Notes under the pieces: model-generated
The model's input: only the letters and a program-made list of their open reading frames with translations
Databases searched by the model: none
What the model was told of the DNA's origin: nothing
Assembly (NCBI RefSeq): GCF_050958605.1
Contig: NZ_JBJHDO010000011.1
Span: 124,001-188,000 of the forward strand
Direction of reading: 5' to 3'
Source of the DNA: G016756615 sp050958605
Lineage (GTDB): Bacteria > Pseudomonadota > Alphaproteobacteria > Rhizobiales > Rhizobiaceae
Length of the DNA: 64,000 nt
Translations under genes and position numbers: made by a program
Shown here: positions 8,002-17,206 of the stretch, piece by piece
Numbering within the stretch: position 1 is the stretch's first letter
Layout: every line of letters begins with the position of its first letter

Positions 8002-9312
8002 ATGACGACATTTTCTCCCCGCGAAATCGTTTCGGAACTTGATCGCTTCATCATCGGCCAGAAGGACGCCAAGCGCGCCGTGGCGATCGCGCTGCGCAAT
8101 CGCTGGCGCAGGCAGCAGCTCGACGGCCAGATGCGCGAGGAGGTGATGCCCAAGAACATCCTGATGATCGGCCCCACGGGCGTCGGCAAGACCGAGATCT
8201 CGCGTCGTCTCGCCAAGCTCGCCGGCGCGCCTTTCGTGAAGGTCGAGGCGACGAAGTTCACCGAGGTCGGTTATGTCGGCCGCGATGTCGAGCAGATCGT
8301 GCGCGACCTCGTCGAGGTCGCGATCGGCCTGGTGCGCGAGAAAATGCGCGAGGACGTCCAGGCGCGTGCGCATGTCAACGCGGAGGAGCGCGTGCTGGAG
8401 GCTCTCGTCGGAAAGACAGCAAGCCCCGCGACGCGGGACAGCTTCCGCAGGAAACTGCGCGACGGCGAGCTCGACGACAAGGAGATCGAGATCGAGGTGG
8501 CCGATGCCGGCGGCGGCATGCCCGGCTTCGAGATCCCAGGTATGCCCGGCGCCAATATCGGCGTGCTCAACATCAACGACATGCTGTCCAAGGCGATGGG
8601 TGCCAAGCGCACCAAGATGCGTAAGACGACCGTCAAGGAATCGTACGAACTGCTCATCAACGACGAATCCGACAAACTGCTCGACCAGGACGAGGTCGTG
8701 CGCCGGGCCCTGGAGGCTACCGAGAACGACGGCATCGTCTTCCTGGACGAGATCGACAAGATCGCCGCGCGCGACGGCGGCATCGGAGCCGGCGTTTCCC
8801 GCGAGGGCGTGCAGCGCGACCTGCTCCCGCTGGTCGAAGGCACGACGGTCGCGACCAAGTACGGGCCGGTGAAGACGGATCACATCCTGTTCATCGCATC
8901 GGGCGCCTTCCACGTTTCCAAGCCGTCGGACCTCCTGCCCGAATTGCAGGGCCGCCTGCCGATTCGCGTCGAACTGCGCGCGCTCGAGAAGGAGGATTTC
9001 CGGCGTATCCTGACGGAAACCGAAGCGAGCCTGATCAAGCAGTATGTGGCGCTGATGCAGACCGAAGGCGTGAAGCTCGAATTCACCGACGACGCCATCG
9101 ATTCGCTGGCCGGCATCGCCGTCGATCTCAACGCCAATGTCGAGAATATCGGCGCTCGCCGTCTGCAGACGGTGATGGAGCGTGTCCTGGACGAGATTTC
9201 GTACGATGCGCCCGACCGGTCCGGGACGGAGATCGAGATCGACGCCGATTATGTGCGCGAACATGTCGGCGATCTCGCCAAGAACACAGATTTGTCGCGA
9301 TTCATCCTTTAG
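8002..9312 (+). CDS. hslU: ATP-dependent protease ATPase subunit HslU
   Basis: The AAA+ unfoldase that feeds substrates to HslV. It has 436 residues, the expected length. The N-terminus FSPREIVSELDRFIIGQKDA is canonical. Walker A is GPTGVGKTEIS (about residues 57-67) and Walker B is GIVFLDEIDKIAAR. The pore motif lies in VGYVGRDVEQIVRDLVE. A glycine/methionine-rich I-domain insertion (GGGMPGFEIPGMPG) occupies about residues 170-190. The C-terminus VGDLAKNTDLSRFIL matches the tail that docks into HslV. Confidence 0.98.
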   Translation: MTTFSPREIVSELDRFIIGQKDAKRAVAIALRNRWRRQQLDGQMREEVMPKNILMIGPTGVGKTEISRRLAKLAGAPFVKVEATKFTEVGYVGRDVEQIVRDLVEVAIGLVREKMREDVQARAHVNAEERVLEALVGKTASPATRDSFRRKLRDGELDDKEIEIEVADAGGGMPGFEIPGMPGANIGVLNINDMLSKAMGAKRTKMRKTTVKESYELLINDESDKLLDQDEVVRRALEATENDGIVFLDEIDKIAARDGGIGAGVSREGVQRDLLPLVEGTTVATKYGPVKTDHILFIASGAFHVSKPSDLLPELQGRLPIRVELRALEKEDFRRILTETEASLIKQYVALMQTEGVKLEFTDDAIDSLAGIAVDLNANVENIGARRLQTVMERVLDEISYDAPDRSGTEIEIDADYVREHVGDLAKNTDLSRFIL

Positions 9313-9435
9313 GAAACGCTTCCCCGAACGGACGAGGGCGGGACTGACGGCGCAGGCCTAAAGTCCCGCTCGACGCCGCCGAGCGCAACCCCTAGTTTGC
9401 GCGCGCTCCGAAAACCTGCCCCGTGGTGCCCGTTG

Positions 9436-10392
9436 ATGATGCTGCGCCTGACATCCCTGCTGCTTTTCGTTCTGTCGGGCACGCTCGGCGCCGGCGCCGC
9501 CACGCTTGTCCCCGAAGGCAACCGCCATGTCGAGCAGCCGCAGGTCCCCGGTGCTTCGGCCTCGCGCACGAGGGCGCTCAAGACCACCTATGACGCCAAA
9601 TACCGCAGGGTTTACAAGCTTCTCAGGAACGACGACGAACTGCGCGGCAAGATCGTGAAGACTGCCGCTGTCTACGGCATGGATCCCATCCACATCGTGG
9701 GCGCCATCGTCGGCGAGCACACCTACAATGTCGACGCCTATGACCGGCTGCAGACCTACTACGTCAAGGCGGTCTCTTACCTGAACAATGGCATGTCCTT
9801 CGCTTATGGCGGGGAGGACATCGGCGATTTCATCCACCGACCGCAATTTTCCCATTGTCGCGAATCCGACGGAAGCTACGAGGCCTGGACCTGCCGCGAG
9901 GCCGTGTGGAACAGCACTTTCCGCGGCAAGACCGTCGACGGCAAGGCCTTTCCGAACCAGCGCTTCAGCCAGACCTTCTTCCAGCCCTTCTATGCCGGCC
10001 AGACCTTCGGCCTCGGCCAGCTCAACCCGCTGACGGCGCTTCAGATGAGCGATCTCGTGCATCAGGTGTCCGGCTTGCCGAAGCTCAGCTACACCAAGCC
10101 GGGGCAGGTCTACCAGACCATCATGGATCCCGACCTGACGCTTGCCTATGTCGCGGCGACGCTGAAGAAGTCCATCGACGCCTATCGCGACATTGCCGGC
10201 TTCGACATTTCGCGCAACCCCGGCATTACCGCGACGCTCTACAATGTCGGCGACCCGCTGTCGCGGGCCCGTGCGCTCGCCGTGGAGAACGAGACGAGAC
10301 TGGCCGAAGGCATCGAGCCGAGGCTTCCCGAAGAGAACTATTACGGCTGGCTCGTCAACGAGAAGCTGCCGGAACTTCGGGCCCTTTTCTAG
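9436..10392 (+). CDS. DUF1402 secreted protein
   Basis: A 318-residue protein with a clear signal peptide (MMLRLTSLLLFVLSGTLGAG, cleavage near ATLVP), so it is exported. The mature part belongs to DUF1402. Blocks such as KTAAVYGMDPIHIVGAIVGE, FGLGQLNPLTALQMSDLVHQ and ISRNPGITATLYNVGDP look like a lysozyme/lytic-transglycosylase-type fold: a Glu in a VGEH context, a GLGQ turn and a TLYNVG motif. Wall hydrolysis is therefore possible but unproven. A start at TTG 9397 is open, but ATG 9436 (or 9439) puts the signal peptide at the N-terminus. Confidence 0.8.
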   Translation: MMLRLTSLLLFVLSGTLGAGAATLVPEGNRHVEQPQVPGASASRTRALKTTYDAKYRRVYKLLRNDDELRGKIVKTAAVYGMDPIHIVGAIVGEHTYNVDAYDRLQTYYVKAVSYLNNGMSFAYGGEDIGDFIHRPQFSHCRESDGSYEAWTCREAVWNSTFRGKTVDGKAFPNQRFSQTFFQPFYAGQTFGLGQLNPLTALQMSDLVHQVSGLPKLSYTKPGQVYQTIMDPDLTLAYVAATLKKSIDAYRDIAGFDISRNPGITATLYNVGDPLSRARALAVENETRLAEGIEPRLPEENYYGWLVNEKLPELRALF

Positions 10393-10500
10393 GTGCCGGA
10401 GGCGCCGTGCGTCCACCCGGACACGGAACGGCGCTCCATCTCTTCGTTTTAGCCCAAAATGACGACCGCGATCGCATGATTGTCCATTGAACCGCACGAT

Positions 10501-11052
10501 TCAGGAACAATCGGCATCGATCGGTGAACGCTCCAGCTCTTGCGCGATCGCCGGATCGACTGGCGTCTCGTAAGTCAGCAGAATTCCGCCCAGAGTAAAA
10601 TAGAAGCCGACGGTAGCGATCAGGTCGAAGACCGCTTCGCGCCCGATAGCCGCTGTCAGCTCAACCTCCAGCTCCGCCGGAATGCGATGCGCGTCGAACA
10701 GCGCATCGACCGCCCGCACGATCAGTCCGTCCTCGCCCTCCGGCATGGCGGCAATGGCACGGATGCGCTCGTCCGAAAACCCAAGCGCCCGCGCTCGGCT
10801 GACGTGATGGGCCCATTCATAGTGCGAACCGAGGCGATGCCCGGTCCGCAGGATCACCACCTCCGACCGATCCGGCCCGAGCGCGCTGTCCTTCACCAGA
10901 TGCTGGCGCAGGGGCGCCCAGGCGCGCAGCAGCGCAGGGTGATGCGCCATAGTGCGGTAGACATTGAGCTGCCCGGCGAATCCGTCGCGCAGGTCGGCAA
11001 CGGAATCTGGCCAGTCGGCATCCGAAATCGGCGGACAGGGGGAGCGGATCAT
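10501..11052 (-). CDS. Carboxymuconolactone-decarboxylase-family protein
   Basis: A 183-residue all-helical protein of the CMD/AhpD-like superfamily. The core motif is RTGHRLGSHYEWAHHVSRAR followed by ALGFSDERIRAIA, with the Glu/His arrangement of the family. The AhpD CxxC pair is absent, so thiol peroxidase function is unlikely. The start MIRSPCPPISDADWPD has an AGGAG ribosome site six bases upstream. It is divergent from the amidase-deacetylase operon, sharing a 206-bp intergenic region, so it may be part of that catabolic system. The precise reaction is unknown. Confidence 0.8.
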   Translation of the reverse strand: MIRSPCPPISDADWPDSVADLRDGFAGQLNVYRTMAHHPALLRAWAPLRQHLVKDSALGPDRSEVVILRTGHRLGSHYEWAHHVSRARALGFSDERIRAIAAMPEGEDGLIVRAVDALFDAHRIPAELEVELTAAIGREAVFDLIATVGFYFTLGGILLTYETPVDPAIAQELERSPIDADCS

Positions 11053-11258
11053 CGCAGTCTCCTTTTTGCAGGGGGATCGGGAACGTCTCTTCCACGGCCG
11101 TTCGAAAACGGCAAGCGGCAGGGCCGCGCGCAACGCCCGGAATTTCCGCTTTACAAATGACATAAAGTGATAACAATAGAGATAATCAGCGTCCTTCGGT
11201 GGGGGGAACGGCGCGGGCCGTTTGCCGGAGAGGCGGCCGGGAGGCACAGGAGGTCATC
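11053..11258. promoter_or_regulatory. Divergent promoter region, CMD-family gene / catabolic operon
   Basis: This 206-bp stretch has no gene. It must contain the promoter of the catabolic operon and that of the CMD-family gene. The AT-rich centre at about 11150-11190 includes TGACATAAAGTGATAAC (from 11158), the likeliest promoter/operator area. A good ribosome site (AGGAGG, about 11248-11253) precedes the ATG at 11259. The motif shared by the gntR and dehydrogenase promoters (TCACGCCAAAGG) was not found here. Confidence 0.45.
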
Positions 11259-11936
11259 ATGGAAACGTCAGCGCTCACCGCGCGCCAGCTCTTCGAACAC
11301 GCCAAGGCAAACCCGACGCGCAAGCGCTTTGGCTTCGGCCGCAAGCCCATGCTGATCAACATCGACCTGCAATGCGCCTATACCTCGGTCGGCGAATTCG
11401 TCTCGGCTTACGAGACCGATCCGAAGCAGATGGAATACGTCAACACGCTTGCCGGCCTTGCCCGCCGGAAGGGCCTGCCGATCACCTGGACCTATGTGGC
11501 CTACATGGAATCGGGCGAGGATTGCGGCGTCTGGGGCACCCGGACGAACACGCCGGATTCGCTGCAGAACATCAAAGTCGGCTCGCGCCGGGCCGAATTC
11601 GACCCGCGCCTGGAGATCGACCGAACGAAGGACATCATCATCAACAAGCGCATGGCCTCGCCCTTTCACGAGACCAACCTGCAGTCGCTGATGGTCTGGC
11701 ATCAGTGCGACACGGTGGTGCTGACCGGTGGCTCGACCTCAGGCTGTGTGCGCGCCTGCGTGGTCGACGCGATCTCGCGCGGCTACCGGGTGATCGTTCC
11801 CGAGGAATGCGTGGCCGACAAGCACGAGAGCCCGCATTTCGCCAATCTCTACGACATTGCGGTGAAATACGGCGACGTGATCCCGGTGGCGGAGGCCATC
11901 GCCTGGTACGAAGCCTACCAGCCCGAGGCCCGCTGA
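11259..11936 (+). CDS. Isochorismatase-fold amidohydrolase, N-carbamoylsarcosine-amidase-like
   Basis: A 225-residue cysteine hydrolase of the isochorismatase superfamily. The catalytic triad is readable as D36 (LINIDLQCAY), K130 (INKRMASPF) and C163 (GGSTSGCVRACVVDA). The spacing between these residues matches the N-carbamoylsarcosine amidohydrolase branch. Known relatives hydrolyse N-carbamoyl groups, ureidoacrylate (RutB) or maleamate (NicF) to release ammonia. It is the first gene of a long plus-strand cluster and is followed after one base by a PuuE-like deacetylase, suggesting ring opening and deamidation of the same compound. The start METSALTARQ has a strong AGGAGG site. The natural substrate is not known. 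Confidence 0.85.
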   Translation: METSALTARQLFEHAKANPTRKRFGFGRKPMLINIDLQCAYTSVGEFVSAYETDPKQMEYVNTLAGLARRKGLPITWTYVAYMESGEDCGVWGTRTNTPDSLQNIKVGSRRAEFDPRLEIDRTKDIIINKRMASPFHETNLQSLMVWHQCDTVVLTGGSTSGCVRACVVDAISRGYRVIVPEECVADKHESPHFANLYDIAVKYGDVIPVAEAIAWYEAYQPEAR

Positions 11937-11937
11937 G

Positions 11938-12885
11938 ATGACGGCCGCAGACACTGCATTGCGCTCGGATCTCGGCCTCTACGACTATCTGCCCTGGCCG
12001 AACCGGCCGAAGATCGTCTGGCCCGGCAACAAGAAGATCGCGGTCTGGATCGCGCCCAATATCGAGTTCTACGAATACGACCCGCCGAACAACCCGACCC
12101 GCACGCCCTGGGCCCGGCCGAACCCGGACGTCCTGCAATATTCTCACCGCGACTACGGCAACCGTGCCGGCTGGCAGCGCATGATGGCGGCCATGGACCG
12201 ATGCGGGTTCCGCGGCTCGGTCTCGCTGAACGTCGCGCTCTGCGACCATCATCCCGAGATCATCAAGGCCTGCGCCGATCGCGGATGGGAGTTCTTCTCG
12301 CACGGTATCTACAACACGCGCTACGTCTACAACATGACCATCGAGCAGGAGCGCGCGATCATCCGCGACGCCTTCGATACGGTGAGGAAGCATACCGGGC
12401 AGGAACTGGCGGGCTGGCTCTCGCCGGCGCTGTCGAACAATCTGTGGACCATGGACATCCTGGCGGAGGCCGGCATCCGGTACACCTGCGACATGTTCCA
12501 CGACGACCAGCCGATGCCGGTCAAGGTGAAGTCGGGCAAGCTGATCTCGATGCCCTATTCGCTCGAGATGAACGACGTCATCGTCTACAATACCCAGAAG
12601 GTGACGCCCCGCCATTACGGCGAAATCATCAAGCGCCAGTTCGACCAGCTCTACAAGGAAGGCGACGACAGCGGCACGGTGATGTGCATCCCGCTGCACC
12701 CCTATCTGGTAGGCCAGCCACACCGGATCGACGCCTTCGCCCAGGCCATCGAATACATCGCCGGCCATGACGGGGTCTGGCAGACCACCGGCCGCGAGAT
12801 CGCCGAAGCCTATCACGCCAGCGGCGCCTACGACGAGATGAGCGCCGCCATCGCTGCCCACCAGGCCGCAGAGGGGGTCCGCTGA
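11938..12885 (+). CDS. Polysaccharide-deacetylase-fold hydrolase, PuuE-like (copy 1)
   Basis: A 315-residue NodB-fold protein of the allantoinase-type (PuuE) branch, not a true chitin or peptidoglycan deacetylase. It has no signal peptide, so it acts in the cytoplasm. Recognisable blocks are YSHRDYGNRAGWQRMMAAMD, WEFFSHGIYNTRYVYNM, GWLSPALSNN and IPLHPYLVGQPHRI. Members of this branch hydrolyse cyclic ureides such as allantoin, and cyclic-imide hydrolysis has been reported for related enzymes (from memory). It starts one base after the amidase stop codon and overlaps its paralogue by one base (TGATG). Confidence 0.85.
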   Translation: MTAADTALRSDLGLYDYLPWPNRPKIVWPGNKKIAVWIAPNIEFYEYDPPNNPTRTPWARPNPDVLQYSHRDYGNRAGWQRMMAAMDRCGFRGSVSLNVALCDHHPEIIKACADRGWEFFSHGIYNTRYVYNMTIEQERAIIRDAFDTVRKHTGQELAGWLSPALSNNLWTMDILAEAGIRYTCDMFHDDQPMPVKVKSGKLISMPYSLEMNDVIVYNTQKVTPRHYGEIIKRQFDQLYKEGDDSGTVMCIPLHPYLVGQPHRIDAFAQAIEYIAGHDGVWQTTGREIAEAYHASGAYDEMSAAIAAHQAAEGVR

Positions 12886-13808
12886 TGTCGATGCCCGAAA
12901 GCTATCTCGAGTATGCCGCCCGCCGTTACGGGATGGATCATGACCGCTATGATTGGTCCGACCTGTTCAAGCGCAAGCCGGTCGCATGGCCGCATGGCGC
13001 GCGGATCGCGCTTTCCGTCGTCACACATGTGCAGCATTTTCCGCTCGACATGCCGGCGAAGCCGTTCAAGGCGCCCGGCGCGCTGTCGATGCCCTATCCC
13101 GATTTCCGCTACTACACCAATCGCGACTACGGCAATCGCGTCGGCGTCTTCCGCGTGCTGAAGCTGTTGCGCGAGAAGGGGCTGAAGACCAGCTTCGCCG
13201 TCAACGGCATCATTGCTGCGCGCTATCCCGCGCTGATCCGGGCGGTTGTCGAGGACGGGCACGAGATCGTCGCCCATGGACTCGACATGGGCAAGGTGCA
13301 TCACTCCGGGCTCGGCCTGGAGGAGGAGGGCGCGACCATCGCCGAGGCGCTGCGGCTTTTGCGCGGGGCAAGCGGCCAGAAGGTCGAGGGCTGGCTTTCG
13401 CCCGGCCGGGCACAGGGCTTCAACACCCCGGAGCTGCTGGCAAGGAACGGCGTAACCTACAGCCTCGACTGGGCGAACGACGACCTGCCCTACGAAATGC
13501 GGACGAAGGAAGGCCCGCTCCTGGCGATGCCGCTGGCCTACGAGACCGACGATCAGGTCGTGGCCAACGAGTATTTCCAGTCGGAAACCGAATGGGTGCA
13601 GCAGGTCAAGGACCGCTTCGACGTGCTCTATCGCGAAAGCGCCGAGTACGGCGGCCGGATCATGAGCCTGCCGCTGCATTCCTGGGTCTCGGGCATGCCC
13701 TATCGCGTGGAATATCTGCGCGAGGTTCTGGACCACATCCTCGCGCACGAGGGCGTCTGGAACGCTCCGGCAGGCGAGATCGCCGCAGCTTTCCGCGCCC
13801 AGGGCTGA
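12885..13808 (+). CDS. Polysaccharide-deacetylase-fold hydrolase, PuuE-like (copy 2)
   Basis: A 307-residue paralogue of the preceding gene. It shares the blocks YTNRDYGNRVGVFRVLKLL, GHEIVAHGLDMGKVHH, GWLSPGRAQGFNTPELL and LPLHSWVSGMPYRVEYL. It lacks a signal peptide. Similarity to copy 1 is only partial over the rest of the sequence, so this is an old duplication. The two could form a heteromer or act on two ring forms or successive intermediates. The ATG overlaps the stop of copy 1, so translation is coupled. Confidence 0.85.
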   Translation: MSMPESYLEYAARRYGMDHDRYDWSDLFKRKPVAWPHGARIALSVVTHVQHFPLDMPAKPFKAPGALSMPYPDFRYYTNRDYGNRVGVFRVLKLLREKGLKTSFAVNGIIAARYPALIRAVVEDGHEIVAHGLDMGKVHHSGLGLEEEGATIAEALRLLRGASGQKVEGWLSPGRAQGFNTPELLARNGVTYSLDWANDDLPYEMRTKEGPLLAMPLAYETDDQVVANEYFQSETEWVQQVKDRFDVLYRESAEYGGRIMSLPLHSWVSGMPYRVEYLREVLDHILAHEGVWNAPAGEIAAAFRAQG

Positions 13809-13872
13809 CACCTCCTGTGTGGCGGGGGCGCCCGTGAGGGGGCTGCCGGAACGCAGGCAAGCTACAGGAACA

Positions 13873-15291
13873 ATGGCCATGGCGCAGGCACCCGCTACCG
13901 CACCGCGCACGATGTTTGGCAAGATCTGGGACGAGCACGAGATTCTGCGCCACCCCTCGGGGCCGTCGCTGCTCTATATCGATCGCGACCTGATCCACGA
14001 GGGCAGCTTCCATGCCTTCGCCGAGCTCAAGCGGCGCCGGCTGAAGCCGCGGCGCCCCAAGCAGATTTTCGGCATCGCCGACCACTACGTGCCGACACTC
14101 GGGCGCAGCGCGGCCGACGCCGCAAGTCCGGCCATTGCCCGCATGATCGACACATTCGACGAGAACATGAAATGGGGCGGAATGCGCCATTTCGGATTGA
14201 CGAGCCGCGACCAGGGCATTGTCCATGTCGTGGCCCCGGAGCAGGGGATCACCCTTCCGGGCCTCACCATCGTCTGTTCGGACAGCCATACCTCGACGCA
14301 GGGCGCCCTCGGTGCCATCGCCTTCGGGATCGGCCAGTCGGAAAATGCCCATGTGCTGGCCACCCAGACCCTGTGGCAGGTGCGGCCGAAAACCATGCGG
14401 GTGACAGTGGATGGCGTGCTCGGCCAGGGGGTCACCGCCAAGGATGTCATGCTGGCGCTGATCGCGAAGATCGGCGCGGCCGGGGCGGGCGGCCACGCCA
14501 TCGAATATGCCGGCCGGGTCGTACGCAACCTCTCCATCGAGGGGCGGCTGACGCTCTGCAACATGTCGATCGAGGCGGCCGCACGCCTTGGCATGATCGC
14601 CCCCGACGAAATCACCTTCTCCTATGTGCGCGGCCGCCACTTCGCACCTGCCGAGCAGGAATGGGACATGGCGCTGGATCACTGGCGGGGGCTGGCGAGC
14701 GACGAGGGGGCGATCTTCGATCGCGAAGTCACGCTGGATGGCGCGGAGATCGCCCCGATGGTGACATGGGGCACCAGCCCGGAGGACGCGGTCGCGATCA
14801 CCGGCCGCGTGCCGGACCCGGCGAGCTTCGGCAATGCCGAGAAGCGCAAGGCTGCGGCGAAGTCCCTGGAATACATGGACCTCACCCCTGGCACGGCGCT
14901 CGACGGGCTGAAGGTGGACAAGGTCTTCATCGGCTCCTGCACGAATAGCCGGATCGAGGATCTTCGCGCCGCCGCCGCCGTGCTCAAGGGCCGCAAAGCC
15001 GTTGTCCAGACCGTCGTGGTGCCGGGTTCGACCCGGGTGAAGGAACAGGCCGAGGCCGAGGGCATCGCCGCCACCTTCCGCGACTCGGGTTTCGAATGGC
15101 GCGAGTCGGGCTGTTCCATGTGTGCGGCGATGAACGGCGACGTGGTCGGCCCGGGCGAACGGTGCGCCTCCACCTCCAACCGCAATTTCGTCGGCCGCCA
15201 GGGCCCCGGCGCGCGGACCCATCTGGTCAGCCCGGCCATGGCCGCCGCCGCGGCCATCACCGGGCGTCTCACCGATGTCCGGCGGATCTGA
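13873..15291 (+). CDS. LeuC-type hydro-lyase large subunit (aconitase superfamily)
   Basis: A 472-residue large subunit of the 3-isopropylmalate dehydratase/homoaconitase type. The [4Fe-4S] ligands are visible in IGSCTNSRIEDLRAA and ESGCSMCAAMNGD. Other blocks are FGIADHYVPT, VCSDSHTSTQGALGAIAFGI and ASTSNRNFVGRQG. Known relatives add or remove water across substituted maleates and malates, including 2,3-dimethylmaleate hydratase of nicotinate fermentation. Its position between deacetylase-fold hydrolases and an importer, with an isocitrate-lyase-family gene downstream, argues for a catabolic hydratase, not leucine synthesis. ATG 13879 has better ribosome-site spacing than 13873, so the true start may be two codons later. 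Confidence 0.85.
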   Translation: MAMAQAPATAPRTMFGKIWDEHEILRHPSGPSLLYIDRDLIHEGSFHAFAELKRRRLKPRRPKQIFGIADHYVPTLGRSAADAASPAIARMIDTFDENMKWGGMRHFGLTSRDQGIVHVVAPEQGITLPGLTIVCSDSHTSTQGALGAIAFGIGQSENAHVLATQTLWQVRPKTMRVTVDGVLGQGVTAKDVMLALIAKIGAAGAGGHAIEYAGRVVRNLSIEGRLTLCNMSIEAAARLGMIAPDEITFSYVRGRHFAPAEQEWDMALDHWRGLASDEGAIFDREVTLDGAEIAPMVTWGTSPEDAVAITGRVPDPASFGNAEKRKAAAKSLEYMDLTPGTALDGLKVDKVFIGSCTNSRIEDLRAAAAVLKGRKAVVQTVVVPGSTRVKEQAEAEGIAATFRDSGFEWRESGCSMCAAMNGDVVGPGERCASTSNRNFVGRQGPGARTHLVSPAMAAAAAITGRLTDVRRI

Positions 15292-15306
15292 GAGGAAGGA
15301 CTTGAG

Positions 15307-15921
15307 ATGAAGGCCTTCACCCGAGAGACATCCACCGTCGTCGCCATTGCCGGGGTCAACTGCGACACGGACCAGATTATCCCCGGCCGTTTCCTCAAGG
15401 CCGATCGCGCGCAAGGCTACGGCCAATTCCTGTTCCACGACATCCGTCGCGATGCCCAGGGAGAACCCGATCCCGCCTTCCCGCTGAACCGCCCGGGAGC
15501 GGATGCGGCGACGATCCTTCTCGTCGAGGATAATTTCGGCTGCGGCTCGTCGCGCGAGGGCGCGGTCTATGCGCTCGCCGATCACGGCATCCGCGCGGTT
15601 ATCGGCCCGAGCTTCGGCGACATCTTCTACAACAACGCCCTGAAGAACGGCCTTTTGCCGGTGCGCCTGCCAACGGTGGTCTGCGAGGCGCTGGCCAAGC
15701 ATCTTGCGGAGTTTCCGGATGCGCAGGTCACGGTCGACCTCGAAACATCCGAGCTGATGCTGCCTGGAAATCTCGGCACCCATCCCATCGTCATCGAAGC
15801 CTTTGCCCGCGACTGCATCCTGCGCGGGCTCGACGAGATGGAGATGACGATCACCTATCTGGAGCAGATCGAGGCCTTCGAGGCGGCCCGGATCTCCTCG
15901 CATCCTTGGCTGGGCCGGTGA
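15307..15921 (+). CDS. LeuD-type hydro-lyase small subunit (aconitase swivel domain)
   Basis: The 204-residue small subunit partner of the preceding LeuC-type protein, 15 bp downstream with a GAGGAAGGA ribosome site. The substrate-recognition start NCDTDQIIPGRFLKADRAQG and the swivel-domain block DNFGCGSSREGAVYAL are clear, as is GPSFGDIFYNNALKNGLLPV. The usual LeuD reads GSSREHA; here the His is Gly. That may mark altered specificity. Together the pair should form a heterodimeric Fe-S hydro-lyase for a substituted malate. Confidence 0.85.
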   Translation: MKAFTRETSTVVAIAGVNCDTDQIIPGRFLKADRAQGYGQFLFHDIRRDAQGEPDPAFPLNRPGADAATILLVEDNFGCGSSREGAVYALADHGIRAVIGPSFGDIFYNNALKNGLLPVRLPTVVCEALAKHLAEFPDAQVTVDLETSELMLPGNLGTHPIVIEAFARDCILRGLDEMEMTITYLEQIEAFEAARISSHPWLGR

Positions 15922-15981
15922 CGGGCGGACCAGTGATAACCACAACCATTCTACCGTCAGAAAAAACCTGGGAGAGAAGAA

Positions 15982-17199
15982 ATGAACTACAAGATTGATC
16001 GTCGAGGCCTGCTCAAAGCCTCGGGAGCCCTGGCAGTCGGCCTTGCCATGCCCACGGTCCTGCGAGCGCAGACCCCAGCGGTAAAGGTCGGCGTGCTGGA
16101 GCCGCTGACCGGCAACCTCGCCTACAACGGCACCCAATGCGCCGCCGGGGCAAAGTTCGCCGCCGAGAAGATCAACGCCGCCGGCGGAATCAAGAGCATG
16201 GGGGGCGCCCAGATCGAACTCGTCGTGGTCGATGCGCAGAGCCGTCCGGAAGTCGCGGCTTCGGCGGTCGACACGCTGGCCCAGGCCGGCGTGTGCGCCT
16301 TCACCGGTGCGACGGCCTCGGCGCTGGGCCTCGCTTCCTCGCAGGCGGCCGCCAAGTACAATCTCGCCCAGGTCTTCTCCATCGGCACCGCCGAGACAGT
16401 GGTGGAGCGCGGCCTGCCGAACGTCTTTCGCTTCACGCCGGGCGTGAACAAGTGCACCAGCGTGGCGCTCGAGAACCTGAAGCTCCTGAACGAAAGCGCC
16501 GGCAGCCCGGTCAAGACCGCGGCCATCGTGCACGAGGATGGCCCCTTCGGCTCCAACATGGCGAAGATCCTCGCCGAGCGCCTGCCCCAGCAAGGCATCG
16601 AAGTGGTTGAAACCATCTCGCATCCGACGCCCCAGCGCGATTTCTCCAACATCGCGCTGCGCGTGAAAGCCTCGAAAGCCGACATACTGATCCCGTCGAA
16701 CTACCTCAACGAATATACGCTGATGGCCCGGGCGCTGCATCAGCAGCGCGCCGAGTTGAAGGCGATCTACTCGATACTCGGCGGTGCGGCCTCGAACATC
16801 AAGTTCGTGCGCGAGAACAATGAGGTGGCGCAGTATGTGATGGACTGCAACCACTGGTTCGATCCGACGAAGGACGAATCGAAGGCGCTGGCTGCCAAGG
16901 TGGCCGAAGCCGGCCTCGACCTGACCTACGACATCATGGTCTCCTATGCGACGATCCAGGTCATCGCCGACGCGCTGGAGCGCGGCGCCTCGCCCGACCG
17001 GCAGAAGATGATCGAGGCCCTGGCCGCCTCGACCTTCGACGGCTCGATCATGCCCTATGGGCCGACGAAGTTCGTCAACGGCGACAATGTCAATTCGCGG
17101 CCGGTGAACACCCAGATCCGCGGCAACGAGATCGAGGTGGTATTCCCCAAGGAATACGCCAGCGCCGAAGCCGTCTTCCCGATCCCCCAGAAGGGCTGA
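15982..17199 (+). CDS. Branched-chain-amino-acid-type ABC transporter substrate-binding protein (LivK-like)
   Basis: A 405-residue periplasmic binding protein of the type I (Leu/Ile/Val) fold. The N-terminus has a twin-arginine-like or Sec leader (RRGLLKASGALAVGLAMPTV, cleavage after VLRAQ). The mature start VKVGVLEPLTGNLAYNG is canonical for the family. Its presence inside the catabolic cluster suggests it captures the cluster's substrate. Family members bind amino acids, amides, urea or aromatic acids, so the ligand cannot be named. A strong hairpin lies between this gene and the first permease gene. Confidence 0.9.
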   Translation: MNYKIDRRGLLKASGALAVGLAMPTVLRAQTPAVKVGVLEPLTGNLAYNGTQCAAGAKFAAEKINAAGGIKSMGGAQIELVVVDAQSRPEVAASAVDTLAQAGVCAFTGATASALGLASSQAAAKYNLAQVFSIGTAETVVERGLPNVFRFTPGVNKCTSVALENLKLLNESAGSPVKTAAIVHEDGPFGSNMAKILAERLPQQGIEVVETISHPTPQRDFSNIALRVKASKADILIPSNYLNEYTLMARALHQQRAELKAIYSILGGAASNIKFVRENNEVAQYVMDCNHWFDPTKDESKALAAKVAEAGLDLTYDIMVSYATIQVIADALERGASPDRQKMIEALAASTFDGSIMPYGPTKFVNGDNVNSRPVNTQIRGNEIEVVFPKEYASAEAVFPIPQKG

Positions 17200-17206
17200 C
17201 GCGGCC

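Noticed and set aside
7783..9264. A 493-codon open frame on the minus strand
   Set aside because: It is antisense to UPF0314 and hslU. Its composition is typical of a shadow frame.
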